Part shown: positions 13,368-24,525 of the stretch, piece after piece
Position numbering within the stretch: the first letter of the stretch is position 1
Layout: each line of letters opens with the position of its first letter
NCBI RefSeq assembly: GCF_018873765.1
Contig: NC_057919.1
Span: forward strand, 71,542,984 to 71,606,983
Source of the DNA: Telopea speciosissima
Taxonomy: Eukaryota > Streptophyta > Magnoliopsida > Proteales > Proteaceae
Reading direction: 5' to 3'
Length of the DNA: 64,000 nucleotides
Program-made: the position numbers and the translations under genes
Notes under the pieces: generated by a model
Told to the model about the DNA's origin: nothing
The model's database searches: none
What the model saw: only the letters and a program-made list of their open reading frames with translations

Positions 13368-13728
13368 TTGTATATATCCGGAAGCTAAGTAGCATTCCTT
13401 TTCAACAAACAAGAGATTTGGGGGCTGAAACAACACCCCTAGACGATGCAACTCCAATAGGTCTCATGCCAAGATATGGAGAAGAGAAGGAGAACCAAGA
13501 AGAAACTTCACAGGCTGGCAGTAACTTGGCAGTCTTCTTCTATAGCTTCAAATCACCCTCAGCAGCTCCTAAACACTCTCCAACTTAGAGAATACCACTC
13601 CTAAGACTGTAAGGAGTATAGTATCTCACATATACAGCCTCTAATGGAACCCCCTTTACATTTATAGGGTTCCAAAGAGAGGAGAAGATGATCACTGAGC
13701 TCAGCCGACTCTCAAACCAGAGATGTTG

Positions 13729-13740
13729 GCTTTGATACCA
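13729..13740 (-). other. Copia-1 primer-binding site
   Basis: On the element strand it reads TGGTATCAAAGC directly after the 5' LTR. It matches the 3' end of plant initiator tRNA-Met at 11 of 12 positions (usual form TGGTATCAGAGC). Confidence 0.8.
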
Positions 13741-14049
13741 AGTTAAAACTTAAAGGTAGATCGAATCTGGTAAGAGAAGAAGTTTACAGCAAGAAGAAGA
13801 GGGAGAGAAGAGAGAAGAGGGAAGAAGAAGAAGAAGAAGAAGAGAAGAGAATGGGAGAAATCGATTATGTGTGTTGAGTGATTCTCAACACACATATTAG
13901 CTTCATTAATTAAGTCTTCCAAATTACACAAGCCTCCCTAGGGAGCTAAAAGGAAATAAGACAAGAAAGTAAAAATACAACTTAGTCATGTCTTATAACT
14001 AGACAGTGACAGAACTACCCCTATACAAGATATTCTAACAACTCTAACA
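13741..14049 (-). repeat. Copia-1 right LTR (5' LTR)
   Basis: 309 bp, paired with 3974-4276. The primer-binding site follows directly on the element strand. Confidence 0.88.
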
Positions 14050-14457
14050 CGTACATCATAGCCAGTCGTACAACAGTCCTATAAAACTTTCCTTTGAGCT
14101 TTAAAGGAATATGTCGATCACAGCACTCCGGATGCGTCTCTCCACTTCATCCAACCCAATTTAATTCTTTGTGAAACGTCATCCTCTATGTCACCTTCTT
14201 TACTTTGATTGACCCCAGATGTCTAAAATAGTCACTTCATGGTATCTCTCTTTCCTCAATTCACACCATATCAGTATCCCCCATAGTGTGGCTAAAGTTA
14301 ACACATCAAATACTCCGTCTTCGTTCTACTAATCTTAAAGTCTCCCGTTTCCAAGGTTGACCTCCAAAGCTCTAACTTAGAGTTAATCCCGTCTCTTGTC
14401 TCATCCACCAAAACGATATCATCAGTGTTTCACATATTATGTTTGGGGTACCTAAAT

Positions 14458-15750
14458 TGGCTGTTTTTTTAATATTAAAAACTAGGGGACCCACATCATC
14501 ATCATCATCATCTTCAATTTACCATCCCCTTCTTCTTCTTCTTCTTCTTCTTCATCACCGCCAACACCACGCCCCACCACTTACGCACGTTCTGCCCCAA
14601 CAGCCACCACTTATCTCTCTCCTACCACCTCGGCCATCGCCCATGAATTTGAATCTCCGAATCACCCTCTACAAACACCTCGTCTCTTGTTTCCTTTCCC
14701 TGCAAGAACTCCTTGCCCCTGTTTCTCCCTTCTCCGCAAGCAGTCCCCACCCCTGTTCTCCCTTCTCTACAACCCCCGCATCGCTGCTGCAACTCCTTTC
14801 TGAACTATCTTAATCATCACGAATGGACTGTTTTGGAGACAAACCAAGGCTTTAATTAGATTTAGAATTTAGACCAAAGCTTCCAATAAACCACTATATC
14901 AAGGATCTCTGTTTCCCAATGGTTAGGTGGCCACAACGTGCGTGACCAAACCTGGAGAGACACCCAACCACAAACCTTGCAATTCGCACTACTTATAAAA
15001 TGGCTTCTCACACCTTATGGCCTTGCACTGCTTTTATGGTGACACTAAGTTCTCATCTCTTCTGCTGCTGCTGCTGCTCCTCAGCTTGATCTCAACCCCA
15101 TCATCCAACCCAGAAATGATAGATTGTTAGCATGGCGCCTAGCCACCTACAATAGCTGCGGCAGAGTCCTGAGGAGAGCTTGGCCAGCAGCGGCATCCTA
15201 TCAATTCCCAAAGAATATATGGTGAAAACCCGAAATGGTTAGCACGCCAAGATCGAAACTGGTAAGGGATAGGGTCTGAACTGAAATGGGTTTAATTAGG
15301 CTAAGGTTGATTAGGATGGTTGGCTGCTGGTTTTGATGGAGGTAATGAAAATGCCATGACTAGAGGGTTATAGAAGGAAGATTATGTATAGAGTTTAAAG
15401 GCAACAAAAGGGGTGCAATGGAAGAAGGGTGCAGGGACAGAATATAAGATGCCTTGATAGCTTACTTAAAGATGATTTGCTGTAATGGATGATGGATGCT
15501 TGAAGATAAAGATGATAACTAAAAGATAACTTAGACAACTAGAGTCCCACTAGTGTCCCAGCCGTAGGAGTCCCACCTAGACCACCAAGGGAGATCCACC
15601 CAAGGCCACTTGCTAACAAGTAAAAGACTCACAAGGAGATTGATTTGTTGGTTGTAATTCATACTTCCATGAGCAGCCATGGTCTCTTTATATAGTATGA
15701 GGAGAGAGGCATAAATGCCTATAAGTTACAAACACCAATGACTTACAAAC
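14458..15750. other. Interior of the MULE, left part; no clear gene
   Basis: It contains short CAT and TTC microsatellites (about 14491-14512 and 14529-14554). Near 15047-15110 a plus-strand stretch reads like a signal peptide (FSSLLLLLLLLSLISTPSSN), with a TATAAAA at about 14995. I cannot assign it to a family. It could be a second captured gene piece. Confidence 0.4.
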
Positions 15751-15936
15751 ATGACTTTAGTAACCTACTATTAATGACCATGACTTTAGTAACCTACCAC
15801 CAATGACTTTAGGTTACAACCATGACTTTAGTAACCTACCACCAAAGACTTTAAGTTACAACCAAGACTTTAGTAACCTACCACTGATGACTTTCAGTTA
15901 CAAACATGACTTTAGTCACCTACTACCAATGACTTT
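15751..15936. repeat. 42-bp imperfect tandem repeat, about 4.5 copies
   Basis: The unit is built from CATGACTTTAGTAACCTAC followed by CACCAATGACTTTAGGTTACAA, with small changes between copies. Because 42 is a multiple of three it leaves a frame open (15803-16021) that is a by-product, not a gene. Confidence 0.8.
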
Positions 15937-16109
15937 AGAGAAACTAAAAGACAAGAATAAAGAGGGCCAGCCAAGGTGGTCTGATCTGGTCCTAGGCCCA
16001 AGAGGATTAGCCATGGGCTAGGCCTACTACTGTTGGCCAGACTTGGGCCTATGCACATGAATCCTTAGTTGGGCTAGGCCTTTGGCTGCTGCTGGGCTGT
16101 GAGCTTGGA

Positions 16110-17054
16110 CTAGGCCTTTAGCCTAGCATACTTCTTAACAAAGTAGTGATCAGGCCTTCTTGATGGTGGGTTGTTGGTTGGACCAGATGGATGCTCTGCA
16201 TCAACTCCCCCCATGTTGAAATCATTCATCCCCGATGAATGCTGGATAGTCATGTACTCTTCATAGAGATCCGGATCAAGGCGTTTGAAATCATCGGCAT
16301 GGATCCAAGTAAGACCAGTTCTCGGGTGTCCTTTCCATTTGACGAGAAACTTGTGATACCCCCCATTACGAGTTGCAACATAATGGCCATCAAGCACGTC
16401 TTCAATGGTATCCTTCGGGGCAGCCTTGAATTGGGGAAGACGAAGGGAGTGCTCGGTATCACCATCATCGGAATGATGACCAATGTAAAGAGTGAGATCA
16501 GACACATTGAATACATTGGTAATGTTCATGTCAAGTGGCAACTCTAAAAGATAAGCATTAGGACCAATTTGCTTGAGCACTTTGTAGGGACCCATCTTTC
16601 GCGGGTGCAACTTGTGGTTGGTTCCAGACATAATCCTCTCAGCAGGAATACGAACCATAACCATGTCACCGGGTGAAAAAGTGACTAAGCGTCGGTGTCG
16701 ATTAGCATTTGCAGCATAAGAATCATTGCTAAGGGCAATACATCGACGCACATCTACATGTACCTCAGTGATGTGCCTAATAAACTCATCCGCCTCAATG
16801 CTGACCCGGGCATTAGGAGGGAGTGGGACCAAGTCTATCGGAAGTCGGGGTTGGACTCCAAGCACTATCTCAAAAGGGGTGCGACCCGTGGTGCGGTTAG
16901 CCGTGCTATTATAGGCAAACTCGGCTATGTCAAGAATAGATGGCCAAGTCTTCTCGTAATCCCTTACCAAACAACGAAGGAGATTACCTAAGCTCCGGTT
17001 GACAACTTCTGTTTGGCCATCGGTCTGAGGATGGAATGCCGTAGAGAACTTCAA
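16110..17054 (-). pseudogene. Gypsy-1 integrase C-terminal half with chromodomain-like end
   Basis: It begins with LKFSTAFHPQTDGQTEVVNR, the block containing the catalytic Glu. The GPY-type module (GPYKVLKQIGPNAYLLELP) and then a chromodomain-like segment (FLVKWKGHP...LTWIHADDF) follow. Chromodomains of this type can direct insertion to marked chromatin. About 315 codons remain open. Confidence 0.85.
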
Positions 17055-19669
17055 CTAGGTATTGGTTTTCAACCATAGAGTTTTCCAGAAGTAGCTCATG
17101 AACTTGACATCACGATCCGAAACAATAGACTCAGGGAGTCCATGAAGGCGAACAAGTTCTTTGAAGAAGAGTATAGCAATGTGTCGTGCATCAGATGTCT
17201 TACGGCATGGGATAAAATGGGTCATTTTGGAGAAACGATCAACAACCACAAATATAAAATCATGCTTGTCTCGAGTTGAAGGAAGACCAAGCACAAAATC
17301 CATACTTATGTGAACCCATGGCGAATGTGGAATGGGCAACGGGGAGTACAAACCAGTATTTTGCTTAGTTCCTTTCGCCAGTTGACACGTACGACATTGT
17401 TTGATCTCATGCTCAACATCCTTGAGAAGGTGAAGCCAATAGTAACGATCAGCAACTTGTAGGAGAGTCTTATCACGCCCAAAGTGCCCACCTAACCCTC
17501 CTCCATGTAGTTCCCGAATAAGGTGCTGCCTTAGGGAAGATGCGGGAATACATAAACAAGTACCCAAAAACAAATAGCCATCGTGTAGTGAGTATTTGAA
17601 ATCTGTCCCACCTTGCTGCAAGGTGTTATAGACCTCGGAAAAATCCTTGTCTGTGGGATACTCAGTCTTTACATGATCAATGTTCATGGCATGGGCTGAA
17701 AAAGAATTGAGCACCAATATTTTTCGGCTGAGGGCATCGGCTACCACGTTTTCCTTGCCTGCCTTGTATTTTAGAGCAAAGACAAACTCTTGCAAATAGG
17801 CTACCCATTTGGCATGTTTTTGGCTAACCGACTTTTGTGAATGCAAATGCTTGAGGGCCTCATGGTCGATAAATAAGATAAATTCTTTTCCAATCAAATA
17901 ATGCCACCAATGCTTCAAGCCTTGGACCACAGCATACAACTCCATGTCATAAGTGGAGTAACGCCGTTTTGCATCATTGAGCTTCTCACTACAGAATGCA
18001 ATTGGGTGTCCAACTTACATAAGAACGCCACCAATACCAACATGGGAAGCATCAGTAGACACCTCAAAGATGATGTCAAAGTTGGGAAGTCGTAGGACAG
18101 GCGCCTCTGTCATACACTTCTTAATTTGAGTGAGGGCTTTAGTAGCAGTAGGTGTCCATTCAAATTTTCCTTTGCCTTTGAGACACTCTGTTATAGGAGC
18201 CATGATGGTGCTGAATCCTTTGATGAAGCGTCGATAAAAAGAGGCCAAGCCATGGAAACTCCGGACTTCGGTGATGGTCTTTGGAATTGGCCAATCGACG
18301 ATGCTTTGAACCTTCTCTGGATCATCTTCAACGCCTTTGGAAGAGACAATGAATCCAAGGAAAAGAACCTTGGGCAGCATGAAAGAACATTTCTTCAAGT
18401 TGATATATAGCTTTGCCGAACGGAGAACTCGCATCACACGGCGTAAATGCTCCAAGTGATCGGTTGTGTCCTTGCTATAAATCAAGATGTCGTCAAAATA
18501 CACAACCAGAAATTTACCAATAAATGGGCGCAATACCTGAGTCATCACCCTTATGAAAGTACTAGGGGCATTGGTAAATCCAAATGGCATGACTTTCCAT
18601 TCATAGAGTCCCTCTTTAGTTTTGAAAGCCATTTTCCATTCATCTCCGGGTTGGATGTGGATTTGGTGATACCCGCTCCTTAGATCTATCTTTGAAAAGA
18701 TATTGGAGTTGGAAAGCATGTCCAACATGTCATCGAGCCGAGGGATTGGAAATCTGTACTTCACGGTGATCTTGTTGATAGCGCAGCTATCGATACACAT
18801 TTGCCACGAACCGTCTTTCTTTGGGGTGAGAAGGGCTGGTACAGCACAAGGACTCATGCTTTCTTGGAGAAAGCCTTTCTTCAACAATTCTTCAACTTGC
18901 CTCCTTAACTCCGCATGCTCCGTTGGACTCAAGCGGTACACGGGCAGATTTGGTAAGATAGACCCTGGCACAAGGTCGATAGCATGCTGAATGTCCCTCA
19001 TTGGGGGCAACTCGTCTGGAAGTTCCTCTGGGATAAGATCTGCGAAATCATTCAAAAGAGCCTGGATAGGCTTAGGATAAGTAACTTTGGGGATGGGGAT
19101 ATTTGCCTTTGTGACCAAGGCCATGACAAGGCCTGTTTCAGCATTTGTTTTGACAAACTCCCGGCGTGGTACAACTAGAAGCTTAACACCACCGGAGGTA
19201 CCTTTTCCAGCTTCTTGTTGAACTTTTGAGTTGGTGTATTGCTGGCTGGTTAATTCTGCGGCTTTGAATTTTGCAGGTTCATTGGATTGAAGATGATCTT
19301 CTGTCCTTTGAAAACGAAAGAACAAAGGTTTTTCTTACCGCCAAGTGCTACATCATTGTCGTAAATCCATGGTCTACCAAGTAGAATATCGGTCATACTC
19401 ATAGGAATGACATCACACCAGATTTCTTCTTCATAGGAACCCAACTTAAGGGGAACCGAACATCTTTGATTAACCACTATAGAGTTCCCATTGAGGAGGG
19501 ATACCTTATATGGTTCGGCTTGGAGGTTGACCTTTGCAATAAAACTTTGTGAGACAACATTAACACAGCTACCGTTGTCCACAATAACTTGTGCTACTTT
19601 GGGTCCACAGGCCATTCTATTATAGAATATGCATTGCCTTCGCCAGTCCTCACCTTGTGTTTCAGCCAC
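17055..19669 (-). pseudogene. Gypsy-1 protease, reverse transcriptase, RNase H and integrase start
   Basis: Protease motif IVDNGSCVNVVS (an N replaces the usual T/S after the catalytic Asp). A frame change at about 19265 leads to the reverse transcriptase with YFDDILIYS and [12 protein letters not shown]. RNase H ([12 protein letters not shown], then ELYAVVQGLKHWWHYL) is interrupted by TAA at 18015-18017. The integrase zinc finger (H-H-C-C, ending CRTCQLAKGTKQ) and the first catalytic block (ISMDFVLGLP) follow. A TAG at 17055-17057 splits the integrase. Confidence 0.85.
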
Positions 19670-19675
19670 TAGAAT

Positions 19676-20806
19676 TCAATGTACAACATATACATTATGA
19701 GATTCCAGCACCTCTTCTTGGTTTTCAAAAACCTGTTCATCCTCCTCATCAAGGGGTAAACCATCATTGATTTCAACATCATCATCATCAGGTTCAAGTT
19801 CAGCTACAGCAAGATTAGCACATCGTACTTTCTGTGGACAGTACTTAGCAAAATGGCTAGTTTTGTTGCGATGATAAAAAATTTGGCTTTTGTCACTCTC
19901 TTGCATAGGGGACTTTCCTTTGTCAACAGTTTTAGGGGTAGCACTTGAGGGAAAAGGGGGCCTATTGTTGGTTGATTGGTTGAAAGTAGTCCTCCTAGCA
20001 TCTCTAGTGGAAGTGTTAAAAGACCTAGACGGTAATTTTAACAGATCCTCAGCTTCCAAAGCTTTTTGATAACAATCCCTAATATCATAGATACTAGTAG
20101 TTCCCATTGCTCTACGAACCTCAAGTTTCAAGCCAAGCTTGAATTTGGACATGAGTTGAGCATCACTGGCCTCAATACCAGTTCGAGAAAGTAAGGAAGT
20201 GAATTGTTCCGTGTATTCAGCCACGGACAAGGTTCCTTGATGGAGGGTGTTAAACTGATCATAAAGTCGATCAATGAAAGAAGGGGGAAGATAGTTATCT
20301 TTTAAATCATCTTTCATTTCCTCCCAAGATGTAATGGGAGTGCCCTTGGCAGTCATTCTATTTTCATGCATTTTCCACCATTCCTGAGCAGGACCAATTA
20401 ATTTGGTCTTGACGAGTTTGATTTTTCTCAACTCGGGCATCTCATACCAATCGAAGTAATCATCAACAGCATTTAACCAATCAAGAAATACCTGGGAATC
20501 GAGCTTTCCATTGTACTCTTTCAGCTCCATTTGGACCTTGTGAGTATCGTCTTGCCTTCGGGGATGTTGGCCCACATTTTGGTCAAAATAGGTTTGCATG
20601 TAATTCTCGAAGGTTGGTGGCTGATGTGGTGGTGGTGGTGGTGCATGTATGTTGGTCCTCAAAGGAACCCTGCTGGCTGCACACGATCCGGCTGGTGGAT
20701 GATGCTCACTTCCAACCTCCATGTTGTTGATTGGAGGGTGAGAAGTAGAGGGTGGTCGCTGCTCTATTGCTAATATACGAGCCCCCGGGTAATGTAGACT
20801 AGTCAC
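19676..20806 (-). pseudogene. Gypsy-1 gag
   Basis: The gag core is clear (LKEYNGKLDSQVFLDWL, VKTKLIGPAQEWWK, YTEQFTSLLSRTGI). The zinc knuckle near 19830-19880 reads YHRNKTSHFAKYCPQ, so its first two cysteines appear lost. The frame ends at a TGA at 19676-19678, beyond which the same family continues as protease. The likely start is the Met at about 20720 (MEVGSEH) rather than the first codon of the open frame. Confidence 0.8.
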
Positions 20807-21734
20807 AAGTGATAACTAGTCCACAAAAGGAGCGCAAACTTAAGGTCCAGTAACAGTACATACTTTGATCGGTTCTCAGATTTGCAGGAAATTTCAGAAC
20901 AAAAAAAAAGAAATAGAAAAAGGGAAAGAAGATAGAGTAGTCTCTCTCAGACTCGGGTCTCCCACCCATGGCCTCTCACCGTATTTTGGTCTCTCACCAA
21001 TGGCAAATCACCATACTCTCTCACAGAGCAAAGCATAAAGCCTTTTTTTTTTTTGTCAATCTCATTACTCAAATTCGTGTACAAGGCTGTAGCCCTTTCC
21101 AAACTTATATAGAAAACTCAAATGTAGACTGAAACACTAAAAGGAAAAACATAAACTGACTAGGAAACTAAAACAATGAAAAAAAAAAACAAATTCAAAA
21201 CAAAGAGTCTAACTAAACTAATGAAATAAATCTTATTTTCCTACTTTCTACCCATATTTTAGGCCCATTACAAAGAAAACCCATGGGATCAAAGGCCCAA
21301 CACATACATAACCCAACCAAAAGCTTATTTTCAATTAAATAAACCTTTAGGTGACTATCTGCATCACCAGAAGGAGCTAACAAGCATTAATGGCGTGTTT
21401 AAAGAGGAGAAGAAGGAAGAGGGGGCCTCAGGTGGCCAACATTGATTTAAAGGAATTGGATTCAGAGGAGCATCCCAATCCACCACTTCGCACACACCTT
21501 GTCACTGCCCTAGAGCCGCCTGCACCCAATCGTCCTCCAGTCCCCAGCCCTCGCGTAGATGGCAACCCCAGTTACCGCCCTCGCAAATCCTTCTCTCCTT
21601 GTAATCCCGAGCCAAGCATCCACTAACCCAGCCTCCATCTCCCTCGCAACAAACCCCCCTACACAACCCCCCAACTCCAGGTCACACAGAAACACTTCTT
21701 TGAAAAATTGAAAACTTTATATTTATGGAAATGT
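20807..21734. other. Non-coding stretch next to Gypsy-1
   Basis: Possibly the 5' LTR and leader of Gypsy-1 on the minus strand (TATA-like motif near 21107), but no matching partner was found. A T-rich run lies at 21041-21054. No convincing gene. Confidence 0.4.
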
Positions 21735-21985
21735 GGCCACCCTCACGGGCAGCCCCAAGGTGAAGTGCTGAGGAAAGACATGCATAGTTTAGGTCTTGTC
21801 TCTAGTACAATGCCGGATAGAGCTGATTGGAGGGCAAGGATCCATGTAGCTGACCCGAGCTAGTTTGTGTTTTTTACTTTTGTTACGATGTTGTGTTTCT
21901 TTTCTTCTACTTTGTATTAACATTGTGTCGCAGGATCCGTGTAGCCGACCCCATTTAGTTGGGATAAGGCTAAGTTGTTGTTGGT
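21735..21985 (+). mobile_element. 3' end of an L1-like LINE or Au-type SINE tail
   Basis: It encodes, with stops, the same C-terminal motif as the other LINE (VLRKDMHSLGLVSSTMPDR). It ends with the tail GTAGCCGACCCCATTTAGTT-GGGATAAGGC followed by a TTG repeat, shared by plant Au SINEs and their partner LINEs. Orientation is opposite to the 2078-14426 LINE. Confidence 0.65.
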
Positions 21986-22007
21986 GGTGGTGGTGGTGGT
22001 TGTGTTT

Positions 22008-22157
22008 TCAGCCATCCTTACAGGCGGAGGCGGCGGCGGCGGTGGCGGCGGCATCGGCGAGACCATTGTATGTCTATTTGCAGATCATGGCTCACGCGCA
22101 GTGGTGCTTGCAGACATTCTAGACGAGAAAGGAGAATGTGCAGTTACCTCCATAGGT
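22008..22157 (+). pseudogene. Captured fragment of a short-chain dehydrogenase/reductase gene
   Basis: The frame reads ILTGG, a run of Gly codons, then GIGETIVCLFADHGSRAVVL and ADILDEKGECAVTSIG. This matches the N-terminal Rossmann fold of plant SDR110C-type dehydrogenases (TGGxxGIGE dinucleotide-binding loop, then an acidic residue ending strand 2). The GGC run has expanded inside the loop. No catalytic YxxxK part follows. It sits inside the MULE about 400 bp from its right end, as expected for a Pack-MULE capture. Confidence 0.6.
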
Positions 22158-22538
22158 ACAACTGTTGCGTGTTGCATTCGGGGTTGGCAACACCGCGATG
22201 GTGCAAGTGAGCCAGTTGTACGTGATGGACGAGGACGGGTTGGAGAGGGTTTTCTCCAATTTCACCAACCTGCAAGCATTGGTGTTGTCATGGAATAGGG
22301 GAAGTAGTAGTGGTGGGCCGTGGAGGCGGGATAGGGGTAAACGGTGGGGTGAGGGAGTTGCAGATGGGGGGAATGTGAGGTGGGACAGGGGTGCTGGGGG
22401 TAGAGAGTTGCAAATGCAGGGATAGGAGTAGGGTCAGTAAGTTCCAGTAGGGGATGGGAAGAAAAATCGTAAGGATATATCGAAGAGTAAAATTGGAAAT
22501 TAAAATAAATCTTGATTAAGTTGACTAATGTTATCCTT
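22158..22538 (+). other. GC-rich interior of the MULE right part
   Basis: A short frame (LERVFSNFTNLQALVLSW) resembles a leucine-rich repeat but is too short to assign. The rest is G-rich and low in complexity. Confidence 0.35.
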
Positions 22539-22655
22539 ATTTAGGTACCCCAAACATAGTATGTTAAACATTAGGTTCCTTACCTACAATTTCTTACAAC
22601 ATTAGGTACAATAGGTGTCATTTACCCAAATAACAACAACCAGAAAAAGTTTCAC

Positions 22656-22781
22656 CTCAGCGGTTAGAAGAAATGGAGCAGCATGCGGGTGGAAATGCAC
22701 AGCACGAAGTGAACGTCGTGTCTTCAGCACAATAGTTGGCGAAGATGTCTCTCCTCTCCTGTTGTAGTGCCATATGTACAA
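22656..22781 (-). pseudogene. AMBRA1-like exon C
   Basis: 126 nt, exactly 42 codons. It encodes LYIWHYNRRGETSSPTIVLK followed by TRRSLRAVHFHPHAAPFLLT and AE. The acceptor is at 22783-22782 and the donor GT at 22655-22654. The Mutator-like element begins only 19 bp into the following intron. Confidence 0.85.
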
Positions 22782-22979
22782 CTACACAAGATTGAAAGCA
22801 TTAAAGATTTTTTTTTTTTTTGGGGGGGGGGGTGTGGACCCAGGTTCACATGATCTTGGGAAAACTGAATTACATTGATGAAATCCTAACTACCATTTGA
22901 CTTGCACAATACTGAATTCCAGGAAATACTGACGAAAGTTCTAACTAACGTTGAACTTTGCAAGTCAAAAATTAATTAC

Positions 22980-23034
22980 CTTGTGACCAGAAGCTCCCCT
23001 TGGGCATGAAAAGCAATAGAGGCAATAGGCCGGT
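22980..23034 (-). pseudogene. AMBRA1-like exon B, 13 nt short
   Basis: 55 nt. The acceptor AG is at 23036-23035 and the donor GT at 22979-22978. It encodes RPIASIAFHAQGE and, in a different frame, the end SGHK. From my memory of the family the exon should be 68 nt. The missing 13 nt lie between two copies of CTTCT, as if lost by slippage between short direct repeats. As it stands, exon C is read out of frame. Confidence 0.75.
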
Positions 23035-23162
23035 CTGCAAGGGAAAGTAATGACACGGTCAAAATCCACACAAAGACTTAACAAACTGAGCTGAAACGAT
23101 AGAAATATATGATCTTGGTTGCCATGTCATGAATATTACTCAAGGCCAGCAAAAGAAATTAC

Positions 23163-23271
23163 AAAAATCACGTGACCCTATACACTCTGCAGTATTTGCA
23201 TCCCAAAGGCGAACTTCATGATCCAAGCTCCCACTCGCAAGTATTTCTGGATGCACTGGGTGGAACCTAAC
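23163..23271 (-). pseudogene. AMBRA1-like exon A (WD40 repeat)
   Basis: 109 nt. The acceptor AG is at 23273-23272 after a T-rich stretch and the donor GT is at 23162-23161. The exon encodes VRFHPVHPEILASGSLDH and then EVRLWDANTAECIGSRDF, a classic WD repeat. It ends one base into a Tyr codon that the next exon completes. The preceding exons of the family were not found between here and the PPR gene. Confidence 0.8.
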
Positions 23272-24525
23272 CTGCCAAAAAACCATTAGTGATAAGATAG
23301 AAAAAAATTTCTGATGTAGGATCGAAAACATCAGAAATGAAGGGATTGTTGCGAACATCAAGACCGAACGGAACCATCTATGAGAAGGTTCAGCTTTGTT
23401 AAAAATCAGACCTCAAAAGGGCAGGATGTTTCTCAGATCCAGATGGCAGGCTTAACGTTGAAGTTGAAAGCTAGAATACAGAAAATAGAAGTAGCTGTTC
23501 CATCATTTTTTGAAAATAGCATATAGGAACTCTTATTTTCTTTAAAACTTCTATATAAGAACACTGGTCATGATATCTCATCTTGGAAAAGAGAAGCTCA
23601 TGTCCACTGGTCCTAGTTCACTTTTTTAGTTACTAAGCCACACACAAACTTTTAACAAGCGTTTTATCATTGAGGCTATTTTCTCATTTTAAAAGGGGAA
23701 AAAACTGAAAACAAAGGGTCATAAGCCACATACCTGTCTAACTCGTTTGCATCAAGTTGACCATTGTATATCAGCATTTCAAGCTTTTCATCAACCTAAT
23801 TGACATTCTCTTTGCCAATATCAAATGCATAACCCAATATCAGGAGGCCAAGCAAGTAGGCAACTGAAACTCAAGGAAAACTAGATTTCATTAGATTGTT
23901 GTGTACACAGACACATATATTAAACATAAAATTGAGAGGAAAACAAGAATTGCTAGGTGGTAACCTAACCTACAAACGGGCATCTAGCATACCATAAGTA
24001 CACCAGCCTGGTGTGCCGGTATACGGTGCAGATGCAATGAAGTTGGACACTTGGGCCCACCATTTGATGGGTCCCACCAGTGGAATCCTTGGGTAAAAGA
24101 AAATGAGAAGAAGAAAAGGATCAGTTCTGTTGACTTCAGAATCTAACATAACATTTGAATGGCTGGCACAAAAATCTAGAATGGAATAGAGAGATGTCAG
24201 TCAAATGAACAGTCAAAAACATCTTTGTGGACAAATTTTTATATCATGAGGCATGTCTTCATGTTCGCAGATTTTTTGCAGAAGGAAATCTTCCTTCTGA
24301 TTTGGTAGTTTATAGAAGGCAAGTAAGTTGAACAAGGCCATCAAGGTCTCAAGCAGGTAATTCATCTCAGACAGATGTCCTGGAGCACAAGGATGCATTA
24401 ATGCATGCACACATCTGATTTCTCAAATTTTGGATATAACCACCCCTTATACCTCATAATAGCGGTAGGGAAAACTTGCCATGGATATGAAACTTTGAGT
24501 ATTCAGAGATGCCCAAGTTATTCCC
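23272..24525. other. Stretch upstream of AMBRA1-like exon A; no clear gene
   Basis: One possible exon on the minus strand at about 23748-23802 (LEMLIYNGQLDANELDR, donor AG|GTATGT) is not recognisable as AMBRA1. The region around 24000-24060 has a small palindromic, repeat-like look (CCAGCCTGG). The missing N-terminal WD exons are not here. Confidence 0.4.

Larger units (their letters stand above)
16110..20806 (-). mobile_element. Ty3/gypsy chromodomain-type retrotransposon remnant (Gypsy-1)
   Basis: On the minus strand gag, protease, reverse transcriptase, RNase H, integrase and a C-terminal chromodomain-like part follow in the order typical of chromoviruses. The terminal repeats could not be paired: 15.1-16.1 kb and 20.8-21.4 kb both look LTR-like (TATA-like TATATAA motifs on the minus strand, GGCCCAA words) but do not align with each other. 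The boundaries given are those of the coding part only. Three stops and a frame change interrupt it. Confidence 0.85.

Noticed and set aside
14439-14813. 124-codon frame rich in Ser, Leu, Pro and His
   Set aside because: Made mostly by CAT and TTC microsatellites; no start context or domain.
15803-16021. 72-codon frame
   Set aside because: Product of the 42-bp tandem repeat.
23748-23802. Possible exon LEMLIYNGQLDANELDR on the minus strand
   Set aside because: Good donor but weak acceptor, too short, no family recognised, and not part of the AMBRA1-like protein as I know it.
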